DNA of 40,792 bases from an uncultured Microbacterium sp. (lineage in GTDB: Bacteria; Actinomycetota; Actinomycetes; Actinomycetales; Microbacteriaceae): positions 1 to 40,792 of the forward strand of contig NZ_FLQR01000004.1 of NCBI RefSeq assembly GCF_900078385.1, read 5' to 3'. Positions 1-7,715 of this stretch are shown in pieces; the first letter of the stretch is position 1, and every line of letters begins with the position of its first letter. Below the pieces are notes generated by a model that ran no database searches, had not been told where the DNA came from, and saw only the letters and a program-made list of their open reading frames with translations. The position numbers and the translations under genes are program-made.

Positions 1-579
1 GCGTGGACGTCCGGCGGCACCGCGTCGATCTACTCCGTGCAGTCCGGGGAGGGCCGTCAGACGCTCTCGACGCGCGGCTCGACGGCGGCATCCACACTCG
101 CCGGTGTGACGGCGCGCGACGCGCTGCTGCGCGTGGACGTCGCGTGGAGCCGCACCCCGGCGGAGGGCGCGTTCTACGCGGCCGCGTCCCCGCGGTACGT
201 CGCGTCGGGGACGGAGTACCGGTGCGCGATCTACCTCGGCACCTCCGGCAAGCCCAAGATCGACCTCGTCCGTCGCCTGGGCGGCGCCGAGACGGTCCTG
301 GCCTTCATCTCGCTCCCGGCCGTGAGCCTCACCCCCGGGACGCCCTATCGCCTGCTGTGCCAGACCCTGACGACACCGACGGGCGCGACCGAGATCGCCG
401 CGAAGTTCTACCCCGCCGGGGGCACCGAACCCGCCGCCTGGCAGGTGCGGTCGACGGACGGCACGGCGGGTCTGCAGACCTCGGGGAAGGTCATGCTGTG
501 GAGCTACCTCTCCGGCAGCTCGACGGCGAACATCACGACCGCGTGGGACAACCTCTCCGTCACCTCGATCACGCCCTGA
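1..579 (+). CDS. C-terminal part of a secreted beta-sandwich (laminin G/concanavalin-like) domain protein, 5' end outside window
   Basis: The frame is open from base 1 to the stop at 577-579, giving at least 192 residues; the start lies upstream. The visible part is rich in Ser, Thr, Gly and Ala. It has alternating beta-strand patterns such as LLRVDVAW, YRCAIYLG, PYRLLCQTL and ending WDNLSVTSI. This resembles the concanavalin/laminin-G-like jelly-roll domains in cell-surface or secreted actinobacterial proteins; the closing 'WDNLSV' is typical of such domains. No catalytic motif is visible and the substrate is unknown. A GTG at 37 could be proposed as a start, but the reading frame and composition continue unbroken upstream of it with no ribosome-binding site, so I treat the gene as truncated by the window edge. 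The fold call rests on pattern only. Confidence 0.6.
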   Translation, partial: AWTSGGTASIYSVQSGEGRQTLSTRGSTAASTLAGVTARDALLRVDVAWSRTPAEGAFYAAASPRYVASGTEYRCAIYLGTSGKPKIDLVRRLGGAETVLAFISLPAVSLTPGTPYRLLCQTLTTPTGATEIAAKFYPAGGTEPAAWQVRSTDGTAGLQTSGKVMLWSYLSGSSTANITTAWDNLSVTSITP

Positions 580-680
580 ACGAGGGGAATCGGCGCTCTC
601 AGCCCGCACACACATGCCGGTGCATAGAATCGTCCTGCCCGCACCTGCCGGTCGGGCGCCCCTAGCCGAGATCGCAGCAC

Positions 681-1385
681 ATGACCCCGACTTCGAAGCG
701 CGCCAGCGGGAATCCCGCGACGCAGGCGCAGATCAGCACGACCGTCAAGCAGCAGCGCGAGCAGCAGAAGCAGCAGAAGCTCGCGGAGTATCAGCGACAG
801 CTCGCCAAGCGCCGCCGCAGCAAGCTCACCTGGTGGATCGTCGGCAGCGCCGCCGCCGTCGTGGTGATCGCGCTCGTGGCGGCATCCATCATCTTCACTC
901 CGCGTCCGGTCAGCATCGACCGTGGTGACGGCGACGGCTCGTCGATCACCGGTGTGGAGACGTACACGCACACCGCGAATCACGTCGACGGCGAGGTCGA
1001 GTACGAGCAGTCGCCGCCCGCCGGCGGCGACCACAACGCGATGTGGCTGAACTGCGGCGTGTACTCCGAGCCCGTGCCGAACATCAACGCGGTGCACTCG
1101 CTCGAGCACGGCGCCGTGTGGGTCACCTACGACCCGGCCGTCGTCGGCGACGCCGAGCTGGACGCCCTGAAGGCGCAGCTGCCGTCGACGTACACGATCC
1201 TCTCGCCCTACGAGGACATGGACTCCCCGATCGTGCTGAGCGCCTGGAACGCGCAGCTCGCGGTCGACGACGCCGACGACGAGCGGATCGGCGAGTTCCT
1301 CTCCGCCTACTGGCGCAACCTCAACGGTCCGGAGCCGAACGCGGCCTGCACGGGTGCGCTGGACGCGCCCGGAAAGCAGTCGTGA
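681..1385 (+). CDS. DUF3105 single-pass membrane protein
   Basis: This 234-residue protein matches the DUF3105 family, whose function is unknown. Residues 18-48 form a Gln/Lys/Arg-rich, probably coiled-coil cytoplasmic segment encoded by an imperfect CAG/AAG run. One transmembrane helix follows at about 51-73, so the rest is predicted to be extracytoplasmic. The conserved core is visible as PPAGGDHNAMWLNCGVY (about 112-128) and HSLEHGAVWVTY (about 139-150), with H118, C125, H139 and H143 as candidate metal or redox residues. A second Cys lies close to the C-terminus. The stop overlaps the start of the DUF305 gene by four bases (GTGA), so the two are probably translated together. No clear Shine-Dalgarno precedes the ATG. 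A TAGAAT box at 625-630 could be the -10 element, but no good -35 is seen. Confidence 0.85.
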   Translation: MTPTSKRASGNPATQAQISTTVKQQREQQKQQKLAEYQRQLAKRRRSKLTWWIVGSAAAVVVIALVAASIIFTPRPVSIDRGDGDGSSITGVETYTHTANHVDGEVEYEQSPPAGGDHNAMWLNCGVYSEPVPNINAVHSLEHGAVWVTYDPAVVGDAELDALKAQLPSTYTILSPYEDMDSPIVLSAWNAQLAVDDADDERIGEFLSAYWRNLNGPEPNAACTGALDAPGKQS

Positions 1386-2047
1386 CCGACGAGCAGCCGA
1401 CCGCTCGATCGCTGCCGCCCTGGTGGGCGGTGGTCCTGGTCGCCCTCGCGATCGCCGGCGTGGCTTTCGCGATCGGTCGCTTCTCGACGTTCGGCGGAGC
1501 CCCGGTGACGCCGGGGACGGATTCGGCGGAGGCGGGCTTCGCCCGCGACATGCAGGTGCATCACGCACAGGCGATCGACATGGCCATGACGATCTACCGC
1601 ACGACCGACGATGACGACCTCCGGGCCCTCGCCTACGACATCGTGACGGGCCAGTCCGCGCAGCGCGGCGAGATGTTCGACTGGCTCGTGCAGTGGGGTC
1701 TGCCCCAGGCGGGTGGACCGACGATGGCCTGGATGGCGGGCGCCGACGCCGCTCACGGCCACGACACGGGCGAGCAGCTCACCGACGACGAGGTCCGCGA
1801 GGCGATGGGCATGGCGACGGATGCCGAGCTGACCGCGCTCGCGCAGGCCGACGGCACGGCCGCGGACTGCCTCTTCCTGAGCCTCATGATCCGGCACCAC
1901 GAGGGCGCGATCCCCATGGCCGAGGCCGTACTGGACCTCGGCTCCGAGCCGCGCACCCTGGCGGTCGCGGAGGCAATGAAGAACGCGCAGGAGTTCGAGA
2001 TCGACGCGATGACGTCGATGCAGCAGCGCCTGTCCTGCACGGGCTGA
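1382..2047 (+). CDS. DUF305 (ferritin-like four-helix) membrane-anchored protein
   Basis: The GTG at 1382 overlaps the preceding stop and gives 221 residues; a longer upstream frame would run through the DUF3105 gene and is rejected. One N-terminal transmembrane helix (about 15-32) places the domain outside the membrane. The DUF305 hallmarks are clear: H60-H61 in MQVHHAQAIDMAM, H172-H173 in MIRHHEGAIPMAE, and many Met residues. DUF305 proteins are predicted helical bundles. They often sit near copper or other metal resistance genes and several are annotated as metal-binding, but no such resistance gene is near here. Coupling to DUF3105 suggests the two proteins act together at the cell surface; the role is inferred. 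A strong hairpin follows the gene. Confidence 0.88.
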   Translation: MTDEQPTARSLPPWWAVVLVALAIAGVAFAIGRFSTFGGAPVTPGTDSAEAGFARDMQVHHAQAIDMAMTIYRTTDDDDLRALAYDIVTGQSAQRGEMFDWLVQWGLPQAGGPTMAWMAGADAAHGHDTGEQLTDDEVREAMGMATDAELTALAQADGTAADCLFLSLMIRHHEGAIPMAEAVLDLGSEPRTLAVAEAMKNAQEFEIDAMTSMQQRLSCTG

Positions 2048-2098
2048 GCGCCCCGACGACGAGCGGCCGGACTGCCGGCCGGCCCCCGGACGCGCGGA

Positions 2099-2142
2099 AG
2101 CGGCGGAGCAGCGCACTCCCCATCGCGCGCCGCTCCGCCGCT
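2099..2142. terminator. Bidirectional hairpin between convergent genes
   Basis: Perfect 11-bp inverted repeat, AGCGGCGGAGC at 2099-2109 and GCTCCGCCGCT at 2132-2142, with a 22-base loop. A second compact hairpin, GGCCGG-ACTG-CCGGCC, lies at 2065-2080. They separate the DUF305 gene from the convergent permease gene. No strong U-tract follows, which is common in high-GC actinobacteria. Confidence 0.6.
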
Positions 2143-2151
2143 GGTCCCGGA

Positions 2152-3123
2152 TCAGCCCTTCGTCGCGCCGGCGAGAAGACCGCGCACGAAGAACCGCTGC
2201 AGCGCGAAGAACACGATGAGCGGAACGAGGATCGACAGGAATGTGCCCGCCGACTGCAGGAACCACTGGTTGCCCCACGTGCCGGACAGGGACGCCAGGG
2301 ATTGGGTCATGGGCAGCGATGAGGATGGCGCGAAGATCGTCGCCACGAGCAGGTCGTTCCACACCCAGATGAACTGCAGGACCGCGAACGACGCGAGCGC
2401 GGGGGCTGCCAACGGGAGGATCATCCGGAAGAAGATCTGACCGTGCCCTGCACCGTCCACGCGCGCGGCCTCGATGACCTCGGAGGGGATCTCCGCGATG
2501 AAGTTGTGCAGCAGGAACACCGCGAGCGGGATCGAGAAGATCGTGTGGGCGATCCAGATCGTCGCGAAGCTCTGATCCACGTCACGCAGCTCGAGACCGG
2601 GGAAGATCGACACACCGTTGATCGTGAGGCCGCGGGAGAACAGGCTCAGCAGCGGCACGAGCGCCATCTGCAGCGGCACGATCTGCAGCGCGAACACCCC
2701 GACGAACAGGAGGTTCTTGCCCTTGAAGTCGATCCATGCGAACGCGTAGGCGAGCAGGGACGCCACCGCGAGGGCGAAGAAGACGACCGGGATCGTGATC
2801 GCGAGGGAGTTGAGGAACGACTCCCCGAGCGTCAGGGTCGTGCCACCGGAGGTGAGCGCGAGCCGGTAGTTCTCGAAGGTGAAGTCCGGGTCGACGAAGA
2901 CCGTCCACCAGCCGGTGGACTGGGTGTCGGCGCCGGGCCGGAACGAGGTGACGAGGAGGCCGAGCGTCGGGATCGTCCAGAGGAACGCGATCGCGACGGC
3001 CGCGATCGTCGCCCCCTTGGACGTCAGTCGCTTCTGCGCGTTCCGCTCGTGCTTGCGGGTCTCCCGCGCCACCTGCCGCGCCGTGCGCGCGTCGGCGACC
3101 GGCTCGATGACCTCGACGCTCAT
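2152..3123 (-). CDS. Carbohydrate ABC transporter permease, MalG/AglG type
   Basis: This 323-residue inner-membrane permease is the second of a heterodimeric pair for sugar uptake. It has an Arg/Lys-rich cytoplasmic N-terminus and then about six transmembrane helices. The EAA loop that docks the ATPase is EVIEAARVDGAGHGQIFFRM. The ATG at 3123 overlaps the upstream permease stop (ATGA), indicating translational coupling; a longer frame upstream lies inside that gene and is not used. It resembles alpha-glucoside permeases (AglG) of actinobacteria and rhizobia, but the sugar cannot be read from sequence. No ATPase gene lies in the operon, so a shared MsiK-type ATPase elsewhere is expected. Confidence 0.9.
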   Translation of the reverse strand: MSVEVIEPVADARTARQVARETRKHERNAQKRLTSKGATIAAVAIAFLWTIPTLGLLVTSFRPGADTQSTGWWTVFVDPDFTFENYRLALTSGGTTLTLGESFLNSLAITIPVVFFALAVASLLAYAFAWIDFKGKNLLFVGVFALQIVPLQMALVPLLSLFSRGLTINGVSIFPGLELRDVDQSFATIWIAHTIFSIPLAVFLLHNFIAEIPSEVIEAARVDGAGHGQIFFRMILPLAAPALASFAVLQFIWVWNDLLVATIFAPSSSLPMTQSLASLSGTWGNQWFLQSAGTFLSILVPLIVFFALQRFFVRGLLAGATKG

Positions 3124-4475
3124 CGGATCTCCCTCTGCTTGCGGATCTGGATCACGTTGAAGACGATCAACGGGATCACGAAGATGAACAGCACGACCGC
3201 GAGCGCCGCGGAGTGCCCGTAGCTCTGGAAGCGCTGCTGCTGGTTGACCATCTCGAACGCCAGCACCGTGGTGTCCGAGCGGCCGCCCGTCATGACGGCG
3301 ACGATGTCGTACACCTTGAGGGCGCCGATGGCGACCGTCGTGATGACGACCACGATCGATGAGCGGATGCCGGGGACGGTGACGTTGCGGAAACGCTCCC
3401 AGGCGTTGGCGCCGTCGAGCGATGCCGCTTCGTTCTGCTCGGTCGGCACGGCCTTGACCGCGGCGGAGAGGATCACCATCGCGAGGCCCGTCTGGCTCCA
3501 GATGAACACGACGAGGAGGAGGAACGTGTTGATGAGCGGCTGCGCGGCGAGCCACGACACCGGCTCACCCCCGAACGCCGTCACGATCGCGTTCAGCAGA
3601 CCGACCTGATCTTCCTGCCGGTAGTCGTAGATGAACTTCCAGATGATGCCGGCGCCGACGAACGAGATCGCGAACGGCATGAAGATGAGCACCTTCAGGA
3701 CCTTCTCGCCGCGCGCCCGGTCGATGAAGACCGCGTAGGCGAGGCCGACCACGGTGGCGACGAGCGGGGCCACGATCACCCAGATGATCGAGTTGATGAC
3801 CGACCAGAAGCCCTGGGGGTTCGTGAAAGCCCAGACGTAGTTCTCCAGGCCGACGAACTCCTTGCCAGTCTTGTCGAAGAACGACTGGACGACCGTCGCG
3901 ATCGCCGGGTAGATGAGCCCGATCAGCAGCAGGATGGCGGCCGGTGCCCCGAAGAGGATGAGCTGGAACAGGTAACCGGCGCCCTGACGGGACCGGTAGT
4001 CCGCGTAGAAGAGCGCGCCGCCGAGGACGATCGCGATCGCGAGGACGTAGATCACGGCGTTCTGGTAGGGCCGCAGGAGCATGAAGGCGAGCACCGGGAT
4101 GAGGAAGCACGCCGCCAGCCGCAGCCAGAAGTAGAAGCGGCCGGGCCGCGGTGCGTACTCGATCAGCAGCAGAAGCAGCCCGACCACGGCGCCGAAGACG
4201 AGGAGCACGAGGGGGATCTGGACGAGCGGCCCCATCCCGCCGAGCCACTGGAAGAACGAGTTCAGCGAGAAGCCCAGCGATGTCGGCCGCGCGCCCTCGA
4301 CGGGCGCTCGCGTCACCATGAAGAGGAAGAGAGCGACCACCAGGATGAGGGCGATCGTGACGACGAGGGCCGTCGTGCGGTGTCTGCGCGCCAGACGGGC
4401 CTGAGCGCCGGCGGCGTCGCCGTCAGCGGACACGTCGGTCCCCGCAGGACCGGGCGCCTGAATTGTTCCAGTCAT
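3120..4475 (-). CDS. Carbohydrate ABC transporter permease, MalF/AglF type, long form
   Basis: At 451 residues this is much longer than the usual 300-residue MalF-like permease. The extra part is N-terminal: a cytoplasmic leader, a transmembrane helix near 35-55, and further hydrophobic helices before the conserved core starts with a run of LLIGLIYPAIATVVQSFF. The EAA loop is visible as NEAASLDGANAWERFRNV. This architecture matches AglF-type alpha-glucoside permeases, so alpha-glucosides (maltose, trehalose, sucrose type) are the best guess. The gene lies between the binding-protein gene, from which a stem-loop separates it, and the second permease, which it overlaps by four bases. LacI control through the operators at 5990 and 6112 is inferred. 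Confidence 0.9.
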   Translation of the reverse strand: MTGTIQAPGPAGTDVSADGDAAGAQARLARRHRTTALVVTIALILVVALFLFMVTRAPVEGARPTSLGFSLNSFFQWLGGMGPLVQIPLVLLVFGAVVGLLLLLIEYAPRPGRFYFWLRLAACFLIPVLAFMLLRPYQNAVIYVLAIAIVLGGALFYADYRSRQGAGYLFQLILFGAPAAILLLIGLIYPAIATVVQSFFDKTGKEFVGLENYVWAFTNPQGFWSVINSIIWVIVAPLVATVVGLAYAVFIDRARGEKVLKVLIFMPFAISFVGAGIIWKFIYDYRQEDQVGLLNAIVTAFGGEPVSWLAAQPLINTFLLLVVFIWSQTGLAMVILSAAVKAVPTEQNEAASLDGANAWERFRNVTVPGIRSSIVVVITTVAIGALKVYDIVAVMTGGRSDTTVLAFEMVNQQQRFQSYGHSAALAVVLFIFVIPLIVFNVIQIRKQREIR

Positions 4476-4545
4476 GAGTGCCTTCCGAGTTCTTCACTGG
4501 ACTCCGGGAGGGCAGGCGCCGCGACGCACTGCCGGGGGGTGCGAC

Positions 4546-4573
4546 GGGGCCGCTCGCTGGTGCGAGCGGCCCC
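4546..4573 (-). promoter_or_regulatory. Intercistronic stem-loop between binding-protein and permease genes
   Basis: Perfect 12-bp stem, GGGGCCGCTCGC at 4546-4557 and its complement at 4562-4573, closed by a four-base loop. It lies 19 bases past the binding-protein stop with no U-tract. Such structures in malE-malF-type operons act as partial terminators or 3'-end stabilisers and give more binding protein than permease; that role here is inferred. Confidence 0.7.
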
Positions 4574-4592
4574 GTGCACGTGACTTCCGACC

Positions 4593-5933
4593 TCAGTTCT
4601 CGTAGCCGGCCTGGATGTCGCTGAGCACCGTGGCGGTGTCCTTGCCGTCGATCCAGTCGACCATGCCTCGCCAGAACGAACCGGAGCCGACGGTGGCCGG
4701 CATCAGGTCGGACGCGTCGAAGCGGACGGTCGTGTTCGGGTCCTGCAGGAGCCGCATGGCCTCCTGGAGGAACTCGCTGCTCGCGAGGCTCGGGTCGGCG
4801 TTGAGGTTGGCGGAGATGTTGCCGCCGAGGCCGACGCGGATGTCGGCCCACTCGGCCGTGGACATGTACTCGAGCACCGCGACGGTGGCCGCGTCGTCCG
4901 AGAAGGCCGTGACGAACTCGCCGCCGACCTCGATGGCCGCCGCGTCCTCTTCGAAGCCCGGGAGCACGAAGGCGTAGACGTCGCCGTCGGGAGCGACGAC
5001 CGGCGTCTCGCCGGCAGCCGTCTGCACGTCGAGGAAGTTCGCGGAGAGGAACGAGGCCTGGTGCGTCAGCGGGCAGCTGCCGTCCGCGACCTTCGCCGCG
5101 ACGCCGCCGAAGGCGGTCGAGTTGATGCTCGCGACGTCACCGAATCCGGCGTTGACCCACTCCGGGTTGAGGAGGATCTCGCCCACGGCGTCGAACGCGT
5201 CGGCGATCTCGGGGTCGGTGAACTTCACGTCACCGGCCACCCACTGGTCGTAGACCTCGGGGCCGGCCTGGCGCAGGACGAGGTCCTCGATCCAGTCGGT
5301 GCCGGGCCAGCCGGAGGCCGCCTCGGACTCGAAGCCGGCGCACCACGGCGCCTTGCCGGTGGCCTCCTGGATGGTCGTCGTGAGCGCGAGCATCTCGTCC
5401 CACGTGGTGGGGACCTCGACACCCCACTCCTCGAACGATGCGGGCGAGTACCAGACGTAGCCCTTGATGTTCGCGAGCATCGGCGCCGTGTAGAACACGT
5501 CGTCGAACGTGCCGTACGCCTTCCAGTCGGGCGACCAGTTCTCGTCGACGTTGGCCTCGACGCCTTCCGGGGCCGGCTTGACCTCACCGGTCTCGACGAG
5601 GGTCCGCAGCAGACCCGGCTGCGGGACGATCGCGATGTCGGGAGCGTCGCCACCCTGCACCTTCGTGACGATGTTGCCCTCGAACGCCTTGTCGCCGGTG
5701 TACTCGACGATGATGCCGGTGTCCTCGGTGAACGCGTCGAAGGACTTCTGCATGTTCTCGGCCTCGATGCCGGTGATGCCGCCGGAGATGCTGACGGTCT
5801 CGCCCTCGAGGGAGGCATCGTCGCCGGGTTCCTCACCGCCTTCGGCGCAGCCCGCGAGAGCGATGGTCGTCACGGCCGCGACGCTCAGCGCCGCCAGCAT
5901 GTGCCGCCGCCGAGGCGATCGGATTGAAGTCAT
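4593..5933 (-). CDS. Carbohydrate ABC transporter substrate-binding lipoprotein, AglE-like
   Basis: This 446-residue extracellular lipoprotein is the sugar receptor of the operon. The N-terminus carries an Arg-rich n-region, a hydrophobic core and a lipobox LAGC, with C29 as the lipidated cysteine. The mature protein is a family 1 solute-binding protein with typical segments, for example GDKAFEGNIVTKVQGGDAPDIA and WSPDWKAYGTFDDVFY, which resemble alpha-glucoside binding proteins. An excellent GAGGAGG ribosome-binding site precedes the ATG. It is the first gene of an operon with both permeases and lies divergent from a LacI regulator whose operator overlaps the predicted transcript start. The ligand is not proven. 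Confidence 0.9.
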   Translation of the reverse strand: MTSIRSPRRRHMLAALSVAAVTTIALAGCAEGGEEPGDDASLEGETVSISGGITGIEAENMQKSFDAFTEDTGIIVEYTGDKAFEGNIVTKVQGGDAPDIAIVPQPGLLRTLVETGEVKPAPEGVEANVDENWSPDWKAYGTFDDVFYTAPMLANIKGYVWYSPASFEEWGVEVPTTWDEMLALTTTIQEATGKAPWCAGFESEAASGWPGTDWIEDLVLRQAGPEVYDQWVAGDVKFTDPEIADAFDAVGEILLNPEWVNAGFGDVASINSTAFGGVAAKVADGSCPLTHQASFLSANFLDVQTAAGETPVVAPDGDVYAFVLPGFEEDAAAIEVGGEFVTAFSDDAATVAVLEYMSTAEWADIRVGLGGNISANLNADPSLASSEFLQEAMRLLQDPNTTVRFDASDLMPATVGSGSFWRGMVDWIDGKDTATVLSDIQAGYEN

Positions 5934-5989
5934 TGTTTCCTCCTCAGGATGCAGAAGGGGCGGGCGCCCGTCCTCCGCGTCGAAACGTA

Positions 5990-6003
5990 GGGAACCGTTT
6001 CCA
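5990..6003. promoter_or_regulatory. LacI-family operator 1 at the sugar operon
   Basis: GGGAACCGTTTCCA matches operator 2 (TGGAACCGGTTCCA) at 12 of 14 positions and has the central CG typical of LacI/GalR sites. It lies just downstream of the predicted -10 element of the minus-strand promoter, covering the transcript start, as expected for repression. Confidence 0.75.
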
Positions 6004-6008
6004 TGCTC

Positions 6009-6037
6009 ACGCTAGGGGATCAGGGGACGCGACACAA
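6009..6037 (-). promoter_or_regulatory. Promoter of the first sugar ABC operon
   Basis: On the minus strand TTGTGT (6037-6032) and TAGCGT (6014-6009) are separated by exactly 17 bases. The transcript would begin around 6001, inside operator 1. The leader to the ATG at 5933 is about 70 bases. Confidence 0.6.
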
Positions 6038-6111
6038 TTCTCCGATTATCACAACTCGGTAAATGCCGCCACGAGGGTGGCGGATGCCGCTTCCGCGCGC
6101 CACAATGTCCC

Positions 6112-6125
6112 TGGAACCGGTTCCA
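6112..6125. promoter_or_regulatory. LacI-family operator 2 upstream of the regulator gene
   Basis: TGGAACCGGTTCCA is a perfect 14-bp palindrome, 58 bases before the regulator start. It is centred 122 bp from operator 1. Together they suggest joint control of the transporter and autoregulation. Confidence 0.8.
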
Positions 6126-6182
6126 CAAAAGCCGTCCGGCATTGTTGTGCGCCGGGGCGGCCGAGACAGTCGAGGAGGACCG

Positions 6183-7220
6183 ATGGCGGGTATCGCGGAT
6201 GTCGCGCGAGCCGCGGGTGTGTCCAAGGCGACGGCCAGCCGGGCACTCACCGGCACGGGCTACGTCTCCGAGGCCACCCGCGCCCGCGTGCAGGGCGCGG
6301 CGAAGGATCTCGGCTACGTGCCGACGACGAGTGCGGTGAGTCTCGTGACGGGGCGCACCCAGACGATCGGCGTCGTGGTGCCGACCTTGGATCGGTGGTT
6401 CTTCGCCCAGGTCCTCGGCGGCGTGCAGGAGGCGCTCCTGGAACGCCGCTACGACCTGGCCCTCTACAGCGCCGCGCCCGAGTCCGATGCGCGGCGCGAG
6501 ATGTTCAGCCACTTCCTGGCGCGCAAGCGGTTCGACGGCGTCATCGCGGTCGGCATCGAGCCCACGGCGCACGAGCTGGAGCGGCTCGTCGAGTTCGGGA
6601 AGCCGGTCGTGAGCGTCGGGGGCTACGACGCCGGCACGAGCGCCGTCTCGATCGACGACACGGCCGCAGCGCGCATCGCGACGGAGCACCTCCTCGGCCT
6701 CGGCCACCGCGAGATCACGTTCCTGGGCGGCGACCCGGACGGGCGGCACATGAGCTTCGGCGACCACCGGCGGCTCGAGGGGTATCAGGCGGCGATGGAT
6801 GCCGCGGGGCTCGCCGAGCACACGCAGCACGCCCGCTCGGAGGTGACCCTTCCCGGCGGCTACGCGGCGGCCGTGGAGCTGCTGGGCGACCGCCTCACCC
6901 GACCGACGGCGCTCATCGCGGTGTGCGACGAGGTGGCGGTTGGGGCGATCATCGCGGCGCGGCGGCTCGGCATCCGCGTGCCGGAGCACTTGAGCGTCGT
7001 CGGGATCGACGATCACGAGTACGCCGAGATGTTCTCGCTCACGACGCTGCAGCAGAAGCCGGATCAGCAGGGACGTGCGGCCGTGCAGCTCCTCATGGCC
7101 CAGCTGGAGGACCCCACGACCCCCGGCAGTCACACCTACGAGCCGTCGCCGCTCATCGTGCGCAACAGCACCGCGGCCATCGACGACGCGACGTCGGCGA
7201 TCGTCGGCATCGGGCGCTGA
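6183..7220 (+). CDS. LacI-family transcriptional regulator of the first sugar operon
   Basis: The protein has 345 residues from the ATG at 6183, which has a GAGGAGGA ribosome-binding site three bases upstream; a frame open from 6063 has no such site and runs through the operator. Residues 3-48 form the LacI helix-turn-helix (IADVARAAGVSKATASRAL) and hinge helix. A periplasmic-binding-protein-like ligand domain follows, with the typical VVGIDDHEYAEMFS region near the C-terminus. It is divergent from the sugar ABC operon, and the gap holds two near-identical CG-centred operators. It probably represses the transporter until its sugar is present. The inducer is unknown. Confidence 0.92.
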   Translation: MAGIADVARAAGVSKATASRALTGTGYVSEATRARVQGAAKDLGYVPTTSAVSLVTGRTQTIGVVVPTLDRWFFAQVLGGVQEALLERRYDLALYSAAPESDARREMFSHFLARKRFDGVIAVGIEPTAHELERLVEFGKPVVSVGGYDAGTSAVSIDDTAAARIATEHLLGLGHREITFLGGDPDGRHMSFGDHRRLEGYQAAMDAAGLAEHTQHARSEVTLPGGYAAAVELLGDRLTRPTALIAVCDEVAVGAIIAARRLGIRVPEHLSVVGIDDHEYAEMFSLTTLQQKPDQQGRAAVQLLMAQLEDPTTPGSHTYEPSPLIVRNSTAAIDDATSAIVGIGR

Positions 7221-7236
7221 GCGTCCCGCGGAACGA

Positions 7237-7268
7237 CGAAGGCCCCCGGGCGAACCCGGGGGCCTTCG
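7237..7268. terminator. Bidirectional terminator between lacI and rplL
   Basis: Perfect 14-bp stem, CGAAGGCCCCCGGG at 7237-7250 and its complement at 7255-7268, with a CGAA loop. It sits between convergent genes and probably stops both transcripts. Confidence 0.85.
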
Positions 7269-7283
7269 TGGTGTGGAGCGTGA

Positions 7284-7664
7284 TTACTTGAGGGTGACCG
7301 TTGCACCGGCCTCTTCGAGAGCGGCCTTGGCCTTCTCGGCGGCCTCCTTGTTGGCGCCCTCCAGGACGGCCTTGGGGGCACCGTCGACGACGGCCTTGGC
7401 CTCGCCGAGGCCCAGCGAGGTGAGCTCGCGGACCGTCTTGATGACCTGGATCTTCTTGTCGCCGGCAGCCTCGAGGATGACGTCGAAGGAATCCTTCTCC
7501 TCGACCTCTTCGACAGCGGCGCCGCCGCCGGCGCCGGCCACGGCGACCGGGGCCGCAGCGGTGACGTCGAACTTCTCCTCGAATGCCTTCACGAACTCGC
7601 TGAGCTCAACGAGGGTCAGGTCGGCAAACTGCTCGAGCAGCTCGTCAGTGGTGAGCTTCGCCAT
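7284..7664 (-). CDS. rplL: 50S ribosomal protein L7/L12
   Basis: This 126-residue acidic stalk protein recruits translation GTPases to the 50S subunit. It shows the N-terminal dimerisation helices (about 1-35, beginning [16 protein letters not shown]), an Ala/Gly/Val-rich hinge at about 35-52, and the C-terminal domain with [19 protein letters not shown] and the conserved Gly-Ala-rich end. It is full length. It follows rplJ by 51 bases on the same strand with an AGGAG ribosome-binding site and ends in a strong hairpin. Confidence 0.98.
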   Translation of the reverse strand: MAKLTTDELLEQFADLTLVELSEFVKAFEEKFDVTAAAPVAVAGAGGGAAVEEVEEKDSFDVILEAAGDKKIQVIKTVRELTSLGLGEAKAVVDGAPKAVLEGANKEAAEKAKAALEEAGATVTLK

Positions 7665-7715
7665 GATGTATCTCCTAGATTGGTGGGGTTTGTGGGAAAT
7701 CGTCCGTCGGTCGCC

